The notes beneath the pieces are model-generated. The model made no database searches, was not told the DNA's origin, and saw only the letters and a program-made list of their open reading frames with translations. From NCBI GenBank assembly GCA_023151115.1, contig JAKLJP010000035.1:1-64000 (forward strand): a DNA stretch of 64,000 bases, read 5' to 3'. The stretch comes from Anaerolineae bacterium. Lineage in GTDB: Bacteria; Chloroflexota; Anaerolineae; 4572-78; J111. Made by a program: the position numbers and the translations under genes. Positions 40,845 through 49,300 of this stretch are shown here, piece by piece (position 1 is the first letter of the stretch; each line of letters opens with the position of its first letter).

Positions 40845-42167
40845 ATGGAAGATAGTAAGGGCTGGCGGGTCTCTATTATCATTTTCCTAGCACTGGCGAG
40901 TCTCAGTGTTGTAGGCGGGCTGGTTGTCTGGAGTCAGGGAGCGGCCGGGATCGCTCAAATCCTCCAAACATCCACGCCGACAGCCACTGCTACCCTGCCT
41001 CCTCCGGCTACCGCCACCCCTATTCCACTGCCCACAGCCAACCAAACCCCGCCGACGCCTTTCATTCCCACCCCAACCAGCACTCGGGTGGTTAAGCAGG
41101 AACTTGACCCGGCGGCAGCGACTCAAGCGGCTCAACGAGCCACCGCCCGCGCCGAGGAGTCGGCGACAGCTTTGGCTCAAATCCAAACGCTGCTGGCCGC
41201 TCGACCCACACCGAAAGCCTCCCGCACTGTCTTTCATAGCCGTGACTCGCGGCTGGCGCTGGCCCAGTATTTTGCCTGGTTCGATGGCGACGGTTGGAAC
41301 GACTGCAATATCAGCGCCGGTGACAAACCACTCCACCCCTATAACTCCGACGACCCAGCGACTATCACTCGCCACATTCAAATGGCTGCTGAGGTGGGCC
41401 TGGATGGATTTTTACTGCATTGGTTCGGCCCCGGCGACCGGACTGACCGCAATTTTGAAACCCTGCTGAACAAGTCGCAGTGGAGCAACTTTACCTCCAC
41501 CATTGTCTTTTCTTACCACATCTGGCATGCCGCTCCAACCCTCAACCAACAAAATATTGCCGCAACTATTCGCTACGTGCTGGATCACTACAGCGGTCAC
41601 CCCAATTTTCTCTATCTCGACGGTAAGCCGGTGCTCTTCTTTATTGACGTGTATCGCACCCCTGCCACCGGCCAGACGCCGCAGCAGTTCTGGGCCGCCG
41701 TGCGGGATGAGGTTGACCCACAGCGTCAGGCCTGGTGGATTGCCGAAGGGCTGGACGCTTCCTACCTGGCCGTGTTTGATGGTCTGTTTGTCTTTAAAAT
41801 TACCCACGCCGATTACCCCAACGATTACCTCAAAGCCTCACGCTGGGCCGGGCGAGTGGAGCAGTGGGAGCAGCAAACGGGCCAGCCCAAACTCTGGCTG
41901 GGCACCATCAGCCCCGGCTGGGACGACCTGCGGGCCAATTGCCGGGCTGACGTGCGCGTTCCGAATACCCCCCACCGTCGTGACCGCGAGGATGGAGCGT
42001 TGTTCCGGGCCACCTTTGATGCTGCCCTGGCCAGCAACCCGGATTGGCTGCTGCTGAGTAGTTTTAACGAGTGGGTGGAAGGGACCTACGTCGAGCCAAG
42101 CGTCCAGTACGGGGACAAATACCTGGAGTTGACGAAGGAACTTGTAACTACCTTTAAAACCAGATAG
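40845..42167 (+). CDS. Membrane-anchored GH99/GH71-like glycoside hydrolase
   Basis: A 440-residue protein with an N-terminal membrane segment (about residues 8-30), a Thr/Pro-rich linker (TPTATATLPPPATATPIP region) and an extracellular catalytic-like domain from about 125. LALAQYFAWFDGDGWNDCNI, HIQMAAEVGLDGFLLHWFGPG and LLLSSFNEWVEGTYVEPS resemble the GH99/GH71/WbsX group, whose members cleave alpha-linked mannans or glucans or are linked to polysaccharide processing. The acids in the FNEWVEG loop are candidates for catalysis. The exact activity is unknown. ATG 40845 is the first in frame. Confidence 0.75.
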   Translation: MEDSKGWRVSIIIFLALASLSVVGGLVVWSQGAAGIAQILQTSTPTATATLPPPATATPIPLPTANQTPPTPFIPTPTSTRVVKQELDPAAATQAAQRATARAEESATALAQIQTLLAARPTPKASRTVFHSRDSRLALAQYFAWFDGDGWNDCNISAGDKPLHPYNSDDPATITRHIQMAAEVGLDGFLLHWFGPGDRTDRNFETLLNKSQWSNFTSTIVFSYHIWHAAPTLNQQNIAATIRYVLDHYSGHPNFLYLDGKPVLFFIDVYRTPATGQTPQQFWAAVRDEVDPQRQAWWIAEGLDASYLAVFDGLFVFKITHADYPNDYLKASRWAGRVEQWEQQTGQPKLWLGTISPGWDDLRANCRADVRVPNTPHRRDREDGALFRATFDAALASNPDWLLLSSFNEWVEGTYVEPSVQYGDKYLELTKELVTTFKTR

Positions 42168-42208
42168 CCTCTGGTGAAACATTGGGGGATATTTTTAGCT
42201 ACGAATGA

Positions 42209-42262
42209 CACGAATTTTCACGAAAGGATGTAAAAAATTGGCGTTAATTCGTGAAATTCGTG
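42209..42262. repeat. Intergenic word-hairpin (CACGAATT word)
   Basis: CACGAATTTTCACGAA (42209-42224) faces TTCGTGAAATTCGTG (42248-42262), pairing with one bulge. It lies between the convergent GH99-like and DUF3307 genes and is followed by GGCTGTTTTT on the plus strand, so it may also terminate the GH99-like transcript. Confidence 0.6.
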
Positions 42263-42303
42263 GCTGTTTTTACCTCGACTAAACGGTCAACCCATCAGAA
42301 GGG

Positions 42304-42675
42304 CTACCATCGCACCAGCGGAAAAAGGGTCAGCAGGCCCAACATGAGCAGATGTAAGGTCTGGTCAACCATAATCCGCATCAGCTCGCGGTCGCTTTGG
42401 CCGTAAAAGCGCATCCAGCCCTGGACTAAATTCGTAGCATCTATCAACCAGTGCGACACAAAAACAATGCCCCCCACGGCCACAGCCAGGCCCAAGTTCA
42501 ACGAGCGCTGGTTATAGAGCCAGACCATGATTAAAATTATGATCGTGTAGGTGATAAAATGAGCCATCCCGGCCAGGGTGATCAAGCCCTGCCGTTTACC
42601 CCGCGCCATCCAATCATTTTGTAATAACCAATCCCCCAATAGATGGCCGAGCAGCAACCAGCTAAACATATCCAT
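42304..42675 (-). CDS. DUF3307 membrane protein
   Basis: A 123-residue protein with about four hydrophobic segments. The start FSWLLLGHLLGDWLLQNDWMA matches the DUF3307 pattern of His and Asp residues in the first helix (HLLGDWLLQ), and a second conserved-looking pair HWLIDATN lies in the third helix. Function is unknown; family members occur beside SatD-type phage-defence or antibiotic-response genes in some bacteria, but no such neighbour is here. ATG 42675 is used; 42669 is possible, and a longer frame from 42735 lacks the family pattern. Confidence 0.7.
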   Translation of the reverse strand: MDMFSWLLLGHLLGDWLLQNDWMARGKRQGLITLAGMAHFITYTIIILIMVWLYNQRSLNLGLAVAVGGIVFVSHWLIDATNLVQGWMRFYGQSDRELMRIMVDQTLHLLMLGLLTLFPLVRW

Positions 42676-42867
42676 GCGAGCCTGCCTTACAGAATTATGG
42701 TAAAACCCCTTGCCAAACCTGCTAAAACCACTCATAATAGGGATAAGGGTTGGCTGTTTTTAGGCAAGGAAAACCGGATACATTATACCCCCAATTTTCA
42801 AGGGGGACTGTCTTCTACCAGACAGCGGCCTGTCATTTAATGGATACGCCCGGTGAAAGGAGCTACC

Positions 42868-43602
42868 ATGCCTGCGCCTCCTGCCGAAATCCTGGCACAC
42901 CATCTGACCTTTTTACGTGGGGTGCCTCTTTTTGCAACGTTGAGTGAAGAAAATCTGAGGGCGCTGGCCCATGATTTCCGGGCCAGGGAATATCGGCCTG
43001 GTGAAATTATTTTTCATCAGGGGGATCAAAGCCAGGATTTGTACCTGGTACTGCGGGGCAAAATTCGTGTTTTTCTGCTCAGCCCCCGCGGCGACGAAAC
43101 GACAATTGTCCTGCTTTTCCGTCGCCACCTGTTGGGCGAGTTTGCCATTATAGACGGCCAGCCCCGCTCGGCCACGGCCAAGGCTATTAGCGCCTGTACT
43201 CTGTTAGCCATATCTCAGGCTAAATTTTTGCGTCACCTGGAACAGACCCCCGGCCTGGCCCTGGCGATGTGCAAGCAACTGGTCGGCAAAGCCCGCTGGA
43301 CTAGCATGTACGCGCAAACCATTGCCCAACTCGACGCGGCAGGCCGGCTACTGCACTTGTTACTGCTCTACAATGACGAGTTCGGCCAGATCGAAGAAGA
43401 AGGCCGGCGCTCTATATTGGACCTGGGCCTCAACCAGACCGACCTGGCCTCGCTGGTTGGGGCGCGTCGGGGCTGGATCAACAGTATCTTACAAGACTGG
43501 CGCAAACGCGGTCTGGTTGAGTATGATTCCGGCGTCATCACCCTGCTTGACCTGCCACGTATCCAGCAGGAGCGCGACCGGCGGATTGCCGCTCAGGAAT
43601 AG
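42868..43602 (+). CDS. Crp/Fnr-family transcription regulator
   Basis: A 244-residue regulator. Residues 10-135 form a cyclic-nucleotide-binding domain (EIIFHQGDQSQDLYLVLRGKIRVFL, and FAIIDGQPRSATAKA where the phosphate-binding Arg-Ser-Ala is kept). A long dimer helix and a C-terminal winged helix follow (LNQTDLASLVGARRGWINSILQDWRKRGLVEY). The RSA motif suggests true cAMP or cGMP binding, which would fit the cyclase at 16.8 kb; this link is inference. No Cys cluster for an iron-sulfur centre is present. ATG 42868 follows AAAGGAG. Confidence 0.9.
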   Translation: MPAPPAEILAHHLTFLRGVPLFATLSEENLRALAHDFRAREYRPGEIIFHQGDQSQDLYLVLRGKIRVFLLSPRGDETTIVLLFRRHLLGEFAIIDGQPRSATAKAISACTLLAISQAKFLRHLEQTPGLALAMCKQLVGKARWTSMYAQTIAQLDAAGRLLHLLLLYNDEFGQIEEEGRRSILDLGLNQTDLASLVGARRGWINSILQDWRKRGLVEYDSGVITLLDLPRIQQERDRRIAAQE

Positions 43603-43710
43603 GGTTGGGGAACCTGAGCGATTGGCCGGTCAGGGAATTATTCGTAGAATCAGGTATTCTGTGCTACAATAGTTGGCAAATCATTAGAAGCGGGTGTGAG
43701 GTAAGCAAAT

Positions 43711-44481
43711 ATGGAAAAGACAATTGAGCTTGCCAGGCCGGCGCCCGCCGCTGCGGTTATTCACTATCCTGAATCGGACGGACAACCCATCGGAGAGACT
43801 GATTTTCACATCACAGTTATTCTCTATTTGCGCCAGGCGCTGCGCTATGTTTTTCGTCAGGCTGAACAAATCTATGTTGCCGCTAATATGCTCTTTTATT
43901 TTGAAGAGGGCAACCCGGCCGCATTTAGATCGCCCGACGTTTTTGTGGTCAAAGGGATTCCCCGGCATAATCGGCGAGTCTACAAACTGTGGGAGGAAAA
44001 GGTAGCGCCCTGCGCCATCTTTGAGATCACCTCGCGCAGCACCCGCCTGGAAGACTTGGGCACGAAGCGCGCCCTGTACGAAATGCTGGGCGTCCAGGAA
44101 TATATTCTTTTTGATCCGCTGGATGAATACCTTTCACCCCGTTTCCAGGCTTTCTCGTTAAGAGGGGAGTATTATCAACCCATGGCTCTTCTGCCGGATG
44201 GGACGCTGCGCAGCCAGGAATTAGATGTAATCCTACAGCCCGAAGGGAATTTTCTGCGGGTGATTGACCCAACCACCGGCGAGGCTGTTCCAACCCTGGA
44301 TGAAGCCGTTGATCTGGCCTATATGGAAGCAGAACGCGCTCGAATGGAAGCAGAACGCGCTCAAGCGGAAGCAGAACGCGCTCAAGCCGAAGCTCACCGA
44401 GCCGATGCCGCCGAAGCCGAGGTGGCCCGGCTACGGGCAGAACTGGCCCGACTGCAAGGAAAAAATTTAGATCAAGAATAA
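43711..44481 (+). CDS. Uma2-family (DUF820) nuclease-like protein with charged tail
   Basis: A 256-residue protein. Residues 1-185 are a Uma2 domain with a PD-(D/E)XK-like core: FRSPDVFVVKG supplies the Asp, and CAIFEITSRSTRLED supplies the Glu with a Ser in place of the usual Lys-spaced residue, followed by KRALYEMLGVQEYILFDP. Such domains are very abundant in Chloroflexota and cyanobacteria and their role is unsettled. The last 55 residues are repeats of MEAERAQAEAE forming a coiled coil. ATG 43711 has a weak GTGAGG ribosome site. A strong terminator follows. Confidence 0.82.
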   Translation: MEKTIELARPAPAAAVIHYPESDGQPIGETDFHITVILYLRQALRYVFRQAEQIYVAANMLFYFEEGNPAAFRSPDVFVVKGIPRHNRRVYKLWEEKVAPCAIFEITSRSTRLEDLGTKRALYEMLGVQEYILFDPLDEYLSPRFQAFSLRGEYYQPMALLPDGTLRSQELDVILQPEGNFLRVIDPTTGEAVPTLDEAVDLAYMEAERARMEAERAQAEAERAQAEAHRADAAEAEVARLRAELARLQGKNLDQE

Positions 44482-44491
44482 GGGTTTATGT

Positions 44492-44539
44492 AAACAAAAA
44501 CAGCCTGTTGAAATTCATTTCAACAGGCTGTTTTTGTTT
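44492..44539. terminator. Bidirectional terminator
   Basis: Two 23-base arms, 44492-44514 and 44517-44539, are exact complements; the core reads ACAGCCTGTTGAAAT and ATTTCAACAGGCTGT with A-runs before and T-runs after. It separates the Uma2 gene (plus) from the convergent aldehyde dehydrogenase gene (minus) and serves both. Confidence 0.9.
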
Positions 44540-44559
44540 TATCTGTCCGGTTTCGACGT

Positions 44560-46026
44560 CTATTCTCGCCCGTAGGGAAACCAGAACGGCTTTGGCTCGT
44601 CGCTAAAATCCCAGTGGACGTGCTTGGTTTCCAAAAAGCTCTCCAGCCCCTCTTCGCCCAACTCGCGGGCATTGCCGCTCATTTTCATCCCGCCGAAAGG
44701 CCCGGCATAGTTATCGGTCAGCGGATCGTTGATCCAGACAGTTCCGGCGCGGACTTCTTCAAAAAAGCGCTTAGCTAAACGAGGATCATTGGTGCGGATG
44801 ACCGCCCCCAGGCCATAGTCGCTGTCGTTGGCTAACTCGATGGCTTCATCAAAAGTGCGGTAGGTCATAATCGGGATGGTCGGGCCAAAGGTTTCCTCGC
44901 GCATAATCTTCATCGAGTGGTTGACATTGACCAAGACTGTCGGCTCGTAAAACCAGCCTCGCGCCAACTTTTCCGGCGCTTGGCCGCCGGTCAAGACTTT
45001 GGCCCCTTTGGCTACGGCGTCGGCTACGTGGCCCGCTACCTTTTCCCGATAGGCCGGCGCAGCCAGCGGCCCCATATCGGTCTGGCGGTCGAGACCCGGC
45101 CCCAGACGCAGCCCGGCTACAAAGTCGCTTATGGCCCCGGCAAAGGTTTCGCCCATTTCCTGCGGCACATAGACTCGCTCGGTAGAGGTGCAGACCTGCC
45201 CGGCGTTAATCAGCGCAGCATAGGCCACCGCCTCTACCGCCGTTTCGATGTCGGCGTCGGGGGCGATGACAAAAGGATCTTTGCCGCCCAGTTCCAGGTG
45301 CAGCCGCTTGATGCGTTTGCTGGCCAGCCCGGCAATCCGCTGCCCGATGGCCGTCGAGCCGGTGAAGGCAATGACCGGCACATCGGGGTGTTCGACCAGT
45401 ACATCGCCCACCCGCTCGCCGCGCCCGGTGAGGACATTAATCACGCCCGGCGGGAAGTGGTCAAAAACAATTTCGGCCAGGCGCAGGGTTGACAGGGGGG
45501 TATGGTCCGACGGTTTGATGATAACTGTATTGCCGGCGGCCACAGCCGGGGCGACCTTCCAGATCATCAGCAGCAGCGGGAAGTTGAAAGGCACAATACA
45601 GGCGACCACGCCGTAGGGTTCCTTGATAATAAAGTTGAACTGCGACCGCTCGGCCGGCGGCAGCACCCGCCCGCGCTGGTTGCGGATCATCCCGGCGTAA
45701 TATTCCAGCGTGCCGATGGTCCACTCGACCTCTTCCTCATTTTCGCAGATGGCCTTGCCTTCTTCCAGGGTCAGCAGTTCCACCACTTCGTCAAAGCGCT
45801 CGCGCAGCTTGCGGGCAGCCTCTTGCAGCATTTCGCTCCGTTCCAGGGCCGAGGTCCAGCGCCATTGGCTGAAGGCGTGTTTGGCCGCCGCAATGGCTTT
45901 GAGCGTGTCTGCGGCGCTGCCGTTGGGCACATGGTCAATGATTTCTTCGGTGGCCGGGTTGAAGACCGCAATCGTTTCACCGTCGCCGGCTTCGACCCAT
46001 TTGCCGTTAAGGTACATGGGTTTCAT
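44560..46026 (-). CDS. NAD(P)-dependent aldehyde dehydrogenase
   Basis: A 488-residue aldehyde dehydrogenase converting an aldehyde to the acid. Landmarks are the cofactor-binding FTGSTAIGQRI, the general-base Glu in LELGGKDPF near residue 255, the catalytic Cys in NAGQVCTSTERVYV near 289, and the C-terminal PFGGMKMSG. Length and motifs match the succinate-semialdehyde/betaine/gamma-aminobutyraldehyde group; a role in polyamine breakdown would fit the polyamine transporter at 57.7 kb, but they are 11 kb apart, so this is only a suggestion. ATG 46026 follows a GGAGT-containing stretch. Confidence 0.93.
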   Translation of the reverse strand: MKPMYLNGKWVEAGDGETIAVFNPATEEIIDHVPNGSAADTLKAIAAAKHAFSQWRWTSALERSEMLQEAARKLRERFDEVVELLTLEEGKAICENEEEVEWTIGTLEYYAGMIRNQRGRVLPPAERSQFNFIIKEPYGVVACIVPFNFPLLLMIWKVAPAVAAGNTVIIKPSDHTPLSTLRLAEIVFDHFPPGVINVLTGRGERVGDVLVEHPDVPVIAFTGSTAIGQRIAGLASKRIKRLHLELGGKDPFVIAPDADIETAVEAVAYAALINAGQVCTSTERVYVPQEMGETFAGAISDFVAGLRLGPGLDRQTDMGPLAAPAYREKVAGHVADAVAKGAKVLTGGQAPEKLARGWFYEPTVLVNVNHSMKIMREETFGPTIPIMTYRTFDEAIELANDSDYGLGAVIRTNDPRLAKRFFEEVRAGTVWINDPLTDNYAGPFGGMKMSGNARELGEEGLESFLETKHVHWDFSDEPKPFWFPYGRE

Positions 46027-46065
46027 GAAAGGTGACTCCTTGGGAAATAAAGATGCGATGATGCG

Positions 46066-46122
46066 TGAGGCGAGGAGGCGAGGAAGTTTTTCGCCTCCTC
46101 GTGCCCTCGCCTCCTCGCCTCA
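46066..46122. repeat. Intergenic word-hairpin (GAGGCGAGG word)
   Basis: TGAGGCGAGGAGGCGAGG (46066-46083) is the exact inverse of 46105-46122, an 18-base perfect stem around a loop that itself contains CGCCTCCTCG. It lies between two minus-strand genes. A similar GAGGCGAGGAGGCGGG word appears at 13311-13326 without a partner. Confidence 0.75.
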
Positions 46123-46187
46123 TTTTCGTTTTCGTTCTTAACCGTTGTTAGGATCATGTCTTACCTCTTTTTTAGCTTCTATGCTGC

Positions 46188-47759
46188 TTAATCTTTTGAA
46201 TATAGGCTCAGGGTATGTAAGTTATCTTGTATTTCTCTGTTTCTTTCTTCTATTAACCTCAATAAGTCTCCCAGGCTTCGGGTGTCTTGATAGATTTGAA
46301 AATTTGGATTGACTGCTTTGAGGTCATAACCATTTTCTTCAATTTGGTTGCGAGTTACAGACCAACTTCTTTCACTTTCTGCAAATTGGGGGAGTAGTTG
46401 GAAAAATTCGCGGAAATGCTCGAAAGTTAGTGGAGTATTTTTGCCTATCTTAACGTCGGATAGATCATAATACCAAATTTTTTTTGTAGGCTGCCCTTTG
46501 GTAAAAAAGAGAATATTAGTTTTTATAGAAGCGCCGGCATTGGTAAAAGTTCCTATGGGCAAGCTCACAATACACCAGAGATTGCAGGTTTCCAGTAGCT
46601 TTCGTTTGGTTTGCCCAAAGGCTGTGTCATTGGTGCGAAACAAAATCCCCTCATCAACGACTATACCACAACGCCCCTGAGGCTTTAAACTATCAATGAC
46701 GTGTTGTAGAAAAAGCAGTTGGGTTGAACTGGATTTATAAGAGAATTGCGCTTGTGCCTGTTTGCTTTCTTTTCCTCCAAAGGGCGGATTCGTCAGAATC
46801 ACATCAAACTGTGAAGGAGCATCTTGGAATAAGCCCCCATAAAACTCTTGCCCTGTCAAGGTATTGCCATGCCATAAATGGGGCTCATCAAGGCCGTGCA
46901 AAATCAAATTTGCCAGAGCGATAGGATAAACGAGATTTTCTTTTTCACGACCATAAAAACTGCAATTTTTACTGGAGTATTCGGGGGCTGAATGTGAAGC
47001 ACAAGTTTCTGGATCCTGATGGATGTGTTCATAAGCCTGGGCTAAAAAACCGCCTGTGCCGCAACAAGGATCATAAATAGTTTCTCCGGGTTTAGGGTCA
47101 ATCACATTGACCATCACCCGAACAATTTCGCGTGGGGTAAAAAATTGGCCTCCATCATTGGATTTTTGCCCCATCCGTAGCAATAAACCTTCATAAAGTT
47201 GAGATAGAGGAAAAATATGAGTAGGGTCTATATTTCTCAAACTGATTTGATGAACTTGATTGAGGACATCCAGTAAATTATATTCTGTATCAATTCGCGT
47301 AAGCCCAATATTAGCAATGATTTCACTAATTACTTTTTGTCTTGGAGTTGCGTCGCCGTGTGCGCCGAGGCTTTTTAGATAAGGAAAAAGCTCACTGTTA
47401 ATAAAATCCAAAAGAGCGCCTTCACCCTTATCTTCCAATTCGCGCCGTTTCCAGCCCTGCGGTTTGTGAAAATAGGGGTCATGAAATAGAGATATTTCGT
47501 AAGGAGCAGCCCAATCTTGCCAGCGATAAGGAGGCTCAATCGAGAAGGAAAAAATTTTGTCCAAGCTTCTATTTTCTGCTTCTAGCGTTTCCTGCTCATC
47601 GAGAATACGGAGAAACAACATCCACGTAAGTTCAGGGATATATTGCATGGCTCCGGCACAATTTGAGCGGCGTAATACGTCACAAATGTTCTTGATGGCC
47701 CGATTTAAAGATTGTTGAGTTAGAAAGACTTTGCCTTTAGCCTGTTTATTCTGTCTCAT
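46188..47759 (-). CDS. hsdM: HsdM-like N6-adenine DNA methyltransferase
   Basis: A 523-residue type I-style modification subunit. The helical N-terminus (MLFLRILDEQE) is typical of HsdM, GQFFTPREIVRVMV leads into motif I DPCCGTGGFLAQAY, and catalytic motif IV is ILTNPPFGG near residue 310. It needs a specificity subunit for DNA recognition; that gene is two positions upstream. It overlaps the upstream nuclease gene by 14 bases, so the two are translated together. No HsdR motor gene is present before the aldehyde dehydrogenase. The whole three-gene block is more AT-rich than its surroundings. Confidence 0.92.
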   Translation of the reverse strand: MRQNKQAKGKVFLTQQSLNRAIKNICDVLRRSNCAGAMQYIPELTWMLFLRILDEQETLEAENRSLDKIFSFSIEPPYRWQDWAAPYEISLFHDPYFHKPQGWKRRELEDKGEGALLDFINSELFPYLKSLGAHGDATPRQKVISEIIANIGLTRIDTEYNLLDVLNQVHQISLRNIDPTHIFPLSQLYEGLLLRMGQKSNDGGQFFTPREIVRVMVNVIDPKPGETIYDPCCGTGGFLAQAYEHIHQDPETCASHSAPEYSSKNCSFYGREKENLVYPIALANLILHGLDEPHLWHGNTLTGQEFYGGLFQDAPSQFDVILTNPPFGGKESKQAQAQFSYKSSSTQLLFLQHVIDSLKPQGRCGIVVDEGILFRTNDTAFGQTKRKLLETCNLWCIVSLPIGTFTNAGASIKTNILFFTKGQPTKKIWYYDLSDVKIGKNTPLTFEHFREFFQLLPQFAESERSWSVTRNQIEENGYDLKAVNPNFQIYQDTRSLGDLLRLIEERNREIQDNLHTLSLYSKD

Positions 47760-48609
47760 CTGACTTGAGGATACTATTCGTTTGATTGGCTTGTTTAGTC
47801 CTATTTTTTAACCTTTGTTTCTTGGCCCGACTTGAAACCGACTCGACAAATTGCAAATACGCCTGAATATGGGCAGATAACTTAAACAAATCAACTTTAC
47901 GCGATTGATGAACCAGTCGCAAGATTTTTCCCGCATTATGCGGGTCTGGGGTGAGTTCGCCCGGTTGTTTCTTGCTCGGGACAAAAATACCATTTTCATC
48001 AACTCGCCCACCCCGTAAAACAACGCTGGTATCCCGTTCTTGGGCCAATTCAATGGCCGGAACAACTACGTAAGAGAAAATCTCTGGATACTCGTAAGGA
48101 GTACCGTTATCAAGAACATTGTTCCGCCAGGCCCAACCCACCAAAACCACTAAATCTTCTTCGGCGTTGATAAGACTACTAAGCACTTCAAAACGGGCTG
48201 ACTGTTCATCAGAGTCGGCGTCTACTGCCTTCATCTCAATTTGGACTCGTTTCCCAAGTACCGCATCTCGAACAAAAAAGTCAGGATATTCATGAGCTAC
48301 GGCAAAGGTCAATCTCAGATCAATACCAAACATTTTTAGAATCAGATCGTCCATATGCTTGCTTAGCGCATATTCAAGCATCGTTCCGATTCTGGTTCGA
48401 TATGACGAAAGTTGCCGTTTGCCGGTGGGAAGTGGTTCAATAGTTCTATCGCGTTTTGCCAATTGACGCGGCGCAAACAACGAGTTGACTTTGTTTACGG
48501 CTTCAGGTAAAAGCGAATTTATGAACAGGGTAATCTCGTCAATCGAAGCTTCGCCTTGAGCGATTTTATGCCCCACTTCGTAAATGTTTATAGTTTCGCT
48601 CATGTGCAT
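47746..48609 (-). CDS. PD-(D/E)XK nuclease of an S-nuclease-M system
   Basis: A 287-residue protein I do not recognise as a named family. The catalytic pattern is visible: YPDFFVRDAVLGKRVQIEMK gives Pro109-Asp110 and Glu125-x-Lys127, with a preceding helix RIGTMLEYAL carrying Glu79, as in many restriction nucleases. A C-terminal basic tail (SSRAKKQRLKNRTKQ) may contact DNA or the methyltransferase. It sits between the specificity and methyltransferase genes and overlaps the latter by 14 bases, so it is the likely cleavage subunit, replacing HsdR. Starts at 48609 and 48603 are equally possible. Confidence 0.7.
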   Translation of the reverse strand: MHMSETINIYEVGHKIAQGEASIDEITLFINSLLPEAVNKVNSLFAPRQLAKRDRTIEPLPTGKRQLSSYRTRIGTMLEYALSKHMDDLILKMFGIDLRLTFAVAHEYPDFFVRDAVLGKRVQIEMKAVDADSDEQSARFEVLSSLINAEEDLVVLVGWAWRNNVLDNGTPYEYPEIFSYVVVPAIELAQERDTSVVLRGGRVDENGIFVPSKKQPGELTPDPHNAGKILRLVHQSRKVDLFKLSAHIQAYLQFVESVSSRAKKQRLKNRTKQANQTNSILKSDETE

Positions 48610-48632
48610 TCAATTAATCGGCAATAAGATTT

Positions 48633-49214
48633 TCAGAGTAAATGAGGAAATTCGGTTAAGGCTTTCTGGGTGTAAATATCTAAAAGTTCCAACTGCTCTT
48701 GACAGGCCTGCTTTGTTTTAATGATTAAATTCATGCGTTCAGTCATTTCATCGGCTAAGCGTTGTTGTTCTTCAAAAGAGTCTGGAACTAAAACCGGCTG
48801 CGCTAAAATATGCCTCATATTGGCTCGCGGCATCCGCGCTCCGGTTTGTTCTTGCATGGCTGCTTGAACAGTTTGCGGCCTTCTGAGCAGCCAGGCCAGA
48901 AAATCTCGTGAAATCCCACTTTTCGGCAGCAAAGGGATGAGTTCTGTGGTGCAGCGGCCTCTAAAATCAGGTAAGGCCACTTTGTTTAAATAGGGGCGAA
49001 GTTTACTGTAAAGCACATGGCGAGGATCAAACAGAAAAGATGTGCCGTTGCCTTCGTTTGAATAAGATACACTTTCCCGGAGTATTCTACCCGTGACGCT
49101 TTCGATATGCTCCAAACCTAAAAACGGTAAACCTTGAGCGAGAGGTGAGTCGGGTGTGACTATGGTGCGATCTTGAATACACAACTCTCCGATAGTTTGC
49201 CATTTATATGCCAT
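48633..49214 (-). CDS. hsdS: Half-size HsdS-like specificity subunit
   Basis: A 193-residue protein with one target-recognition domain followed by one long conserved helix. KWQTIGELC, GLPFLGLEHIES, HVLYSKLRPYLNKVAL and the helix DSFEEQQRLADEMTERMNLIIKTKQACQEQLELL are typical of type I specificity subunits, but normal HsdS has two such halves (about 400 residues). A single half should dimerise and recognise a symmetric bipartite site. It is the first gene of the S-nuclease-M block, 23 bases before the nuclease gene. Confidence 0.85.
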   Translation of the reverse strand: MAYKWQTIGELCIQDRTIVTPDSPLAQGLPFLGLEHIESVTGRILRESVSYSNEGNGTSFLFDPRHVLYSKLRPYLNKVALPDFRGRCTTELIPLLPKSGISRDFLAWLLRRPQTVQAAMQEQTGARMPRANMRHILAQPVLVPDSFEEQQRLADEMTERMNLIIKTKQACQEQLELLDIYTQKALTEFPHLL

Positions 49215-49250
49215 AATGATATTGGATTGCGATTCTAACTGCTATCACCT

Positions 49251-49283
49251 CCACACAGGTTGTGTTGCTAACAACCTGTGTGG
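49251..49283. repeat. Intergenic hairpin
   Basis: CCACACAGGTTGT (49251-49263) and ACAACCTGTGTGG (49271-49283) form a perfect 13-base stem with a 7-base loop. It lies downstream of the oxidoreductase gene and upstream of the specificity gene on the minus strand; without a T-run it is more likely a REP-type element than a simple terminator. Confidence 0.65.
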
Positions 49284-49300
49284 AAAATTGGTAGGGGATA

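Noticed and set aside
46188..49214. BREX, DISARM or classical type I system
   Set aside because: No HsdR, PglZ, BrxC, DrmA or helicase gene is present in the block; only S, a small nuclease and M are seen.
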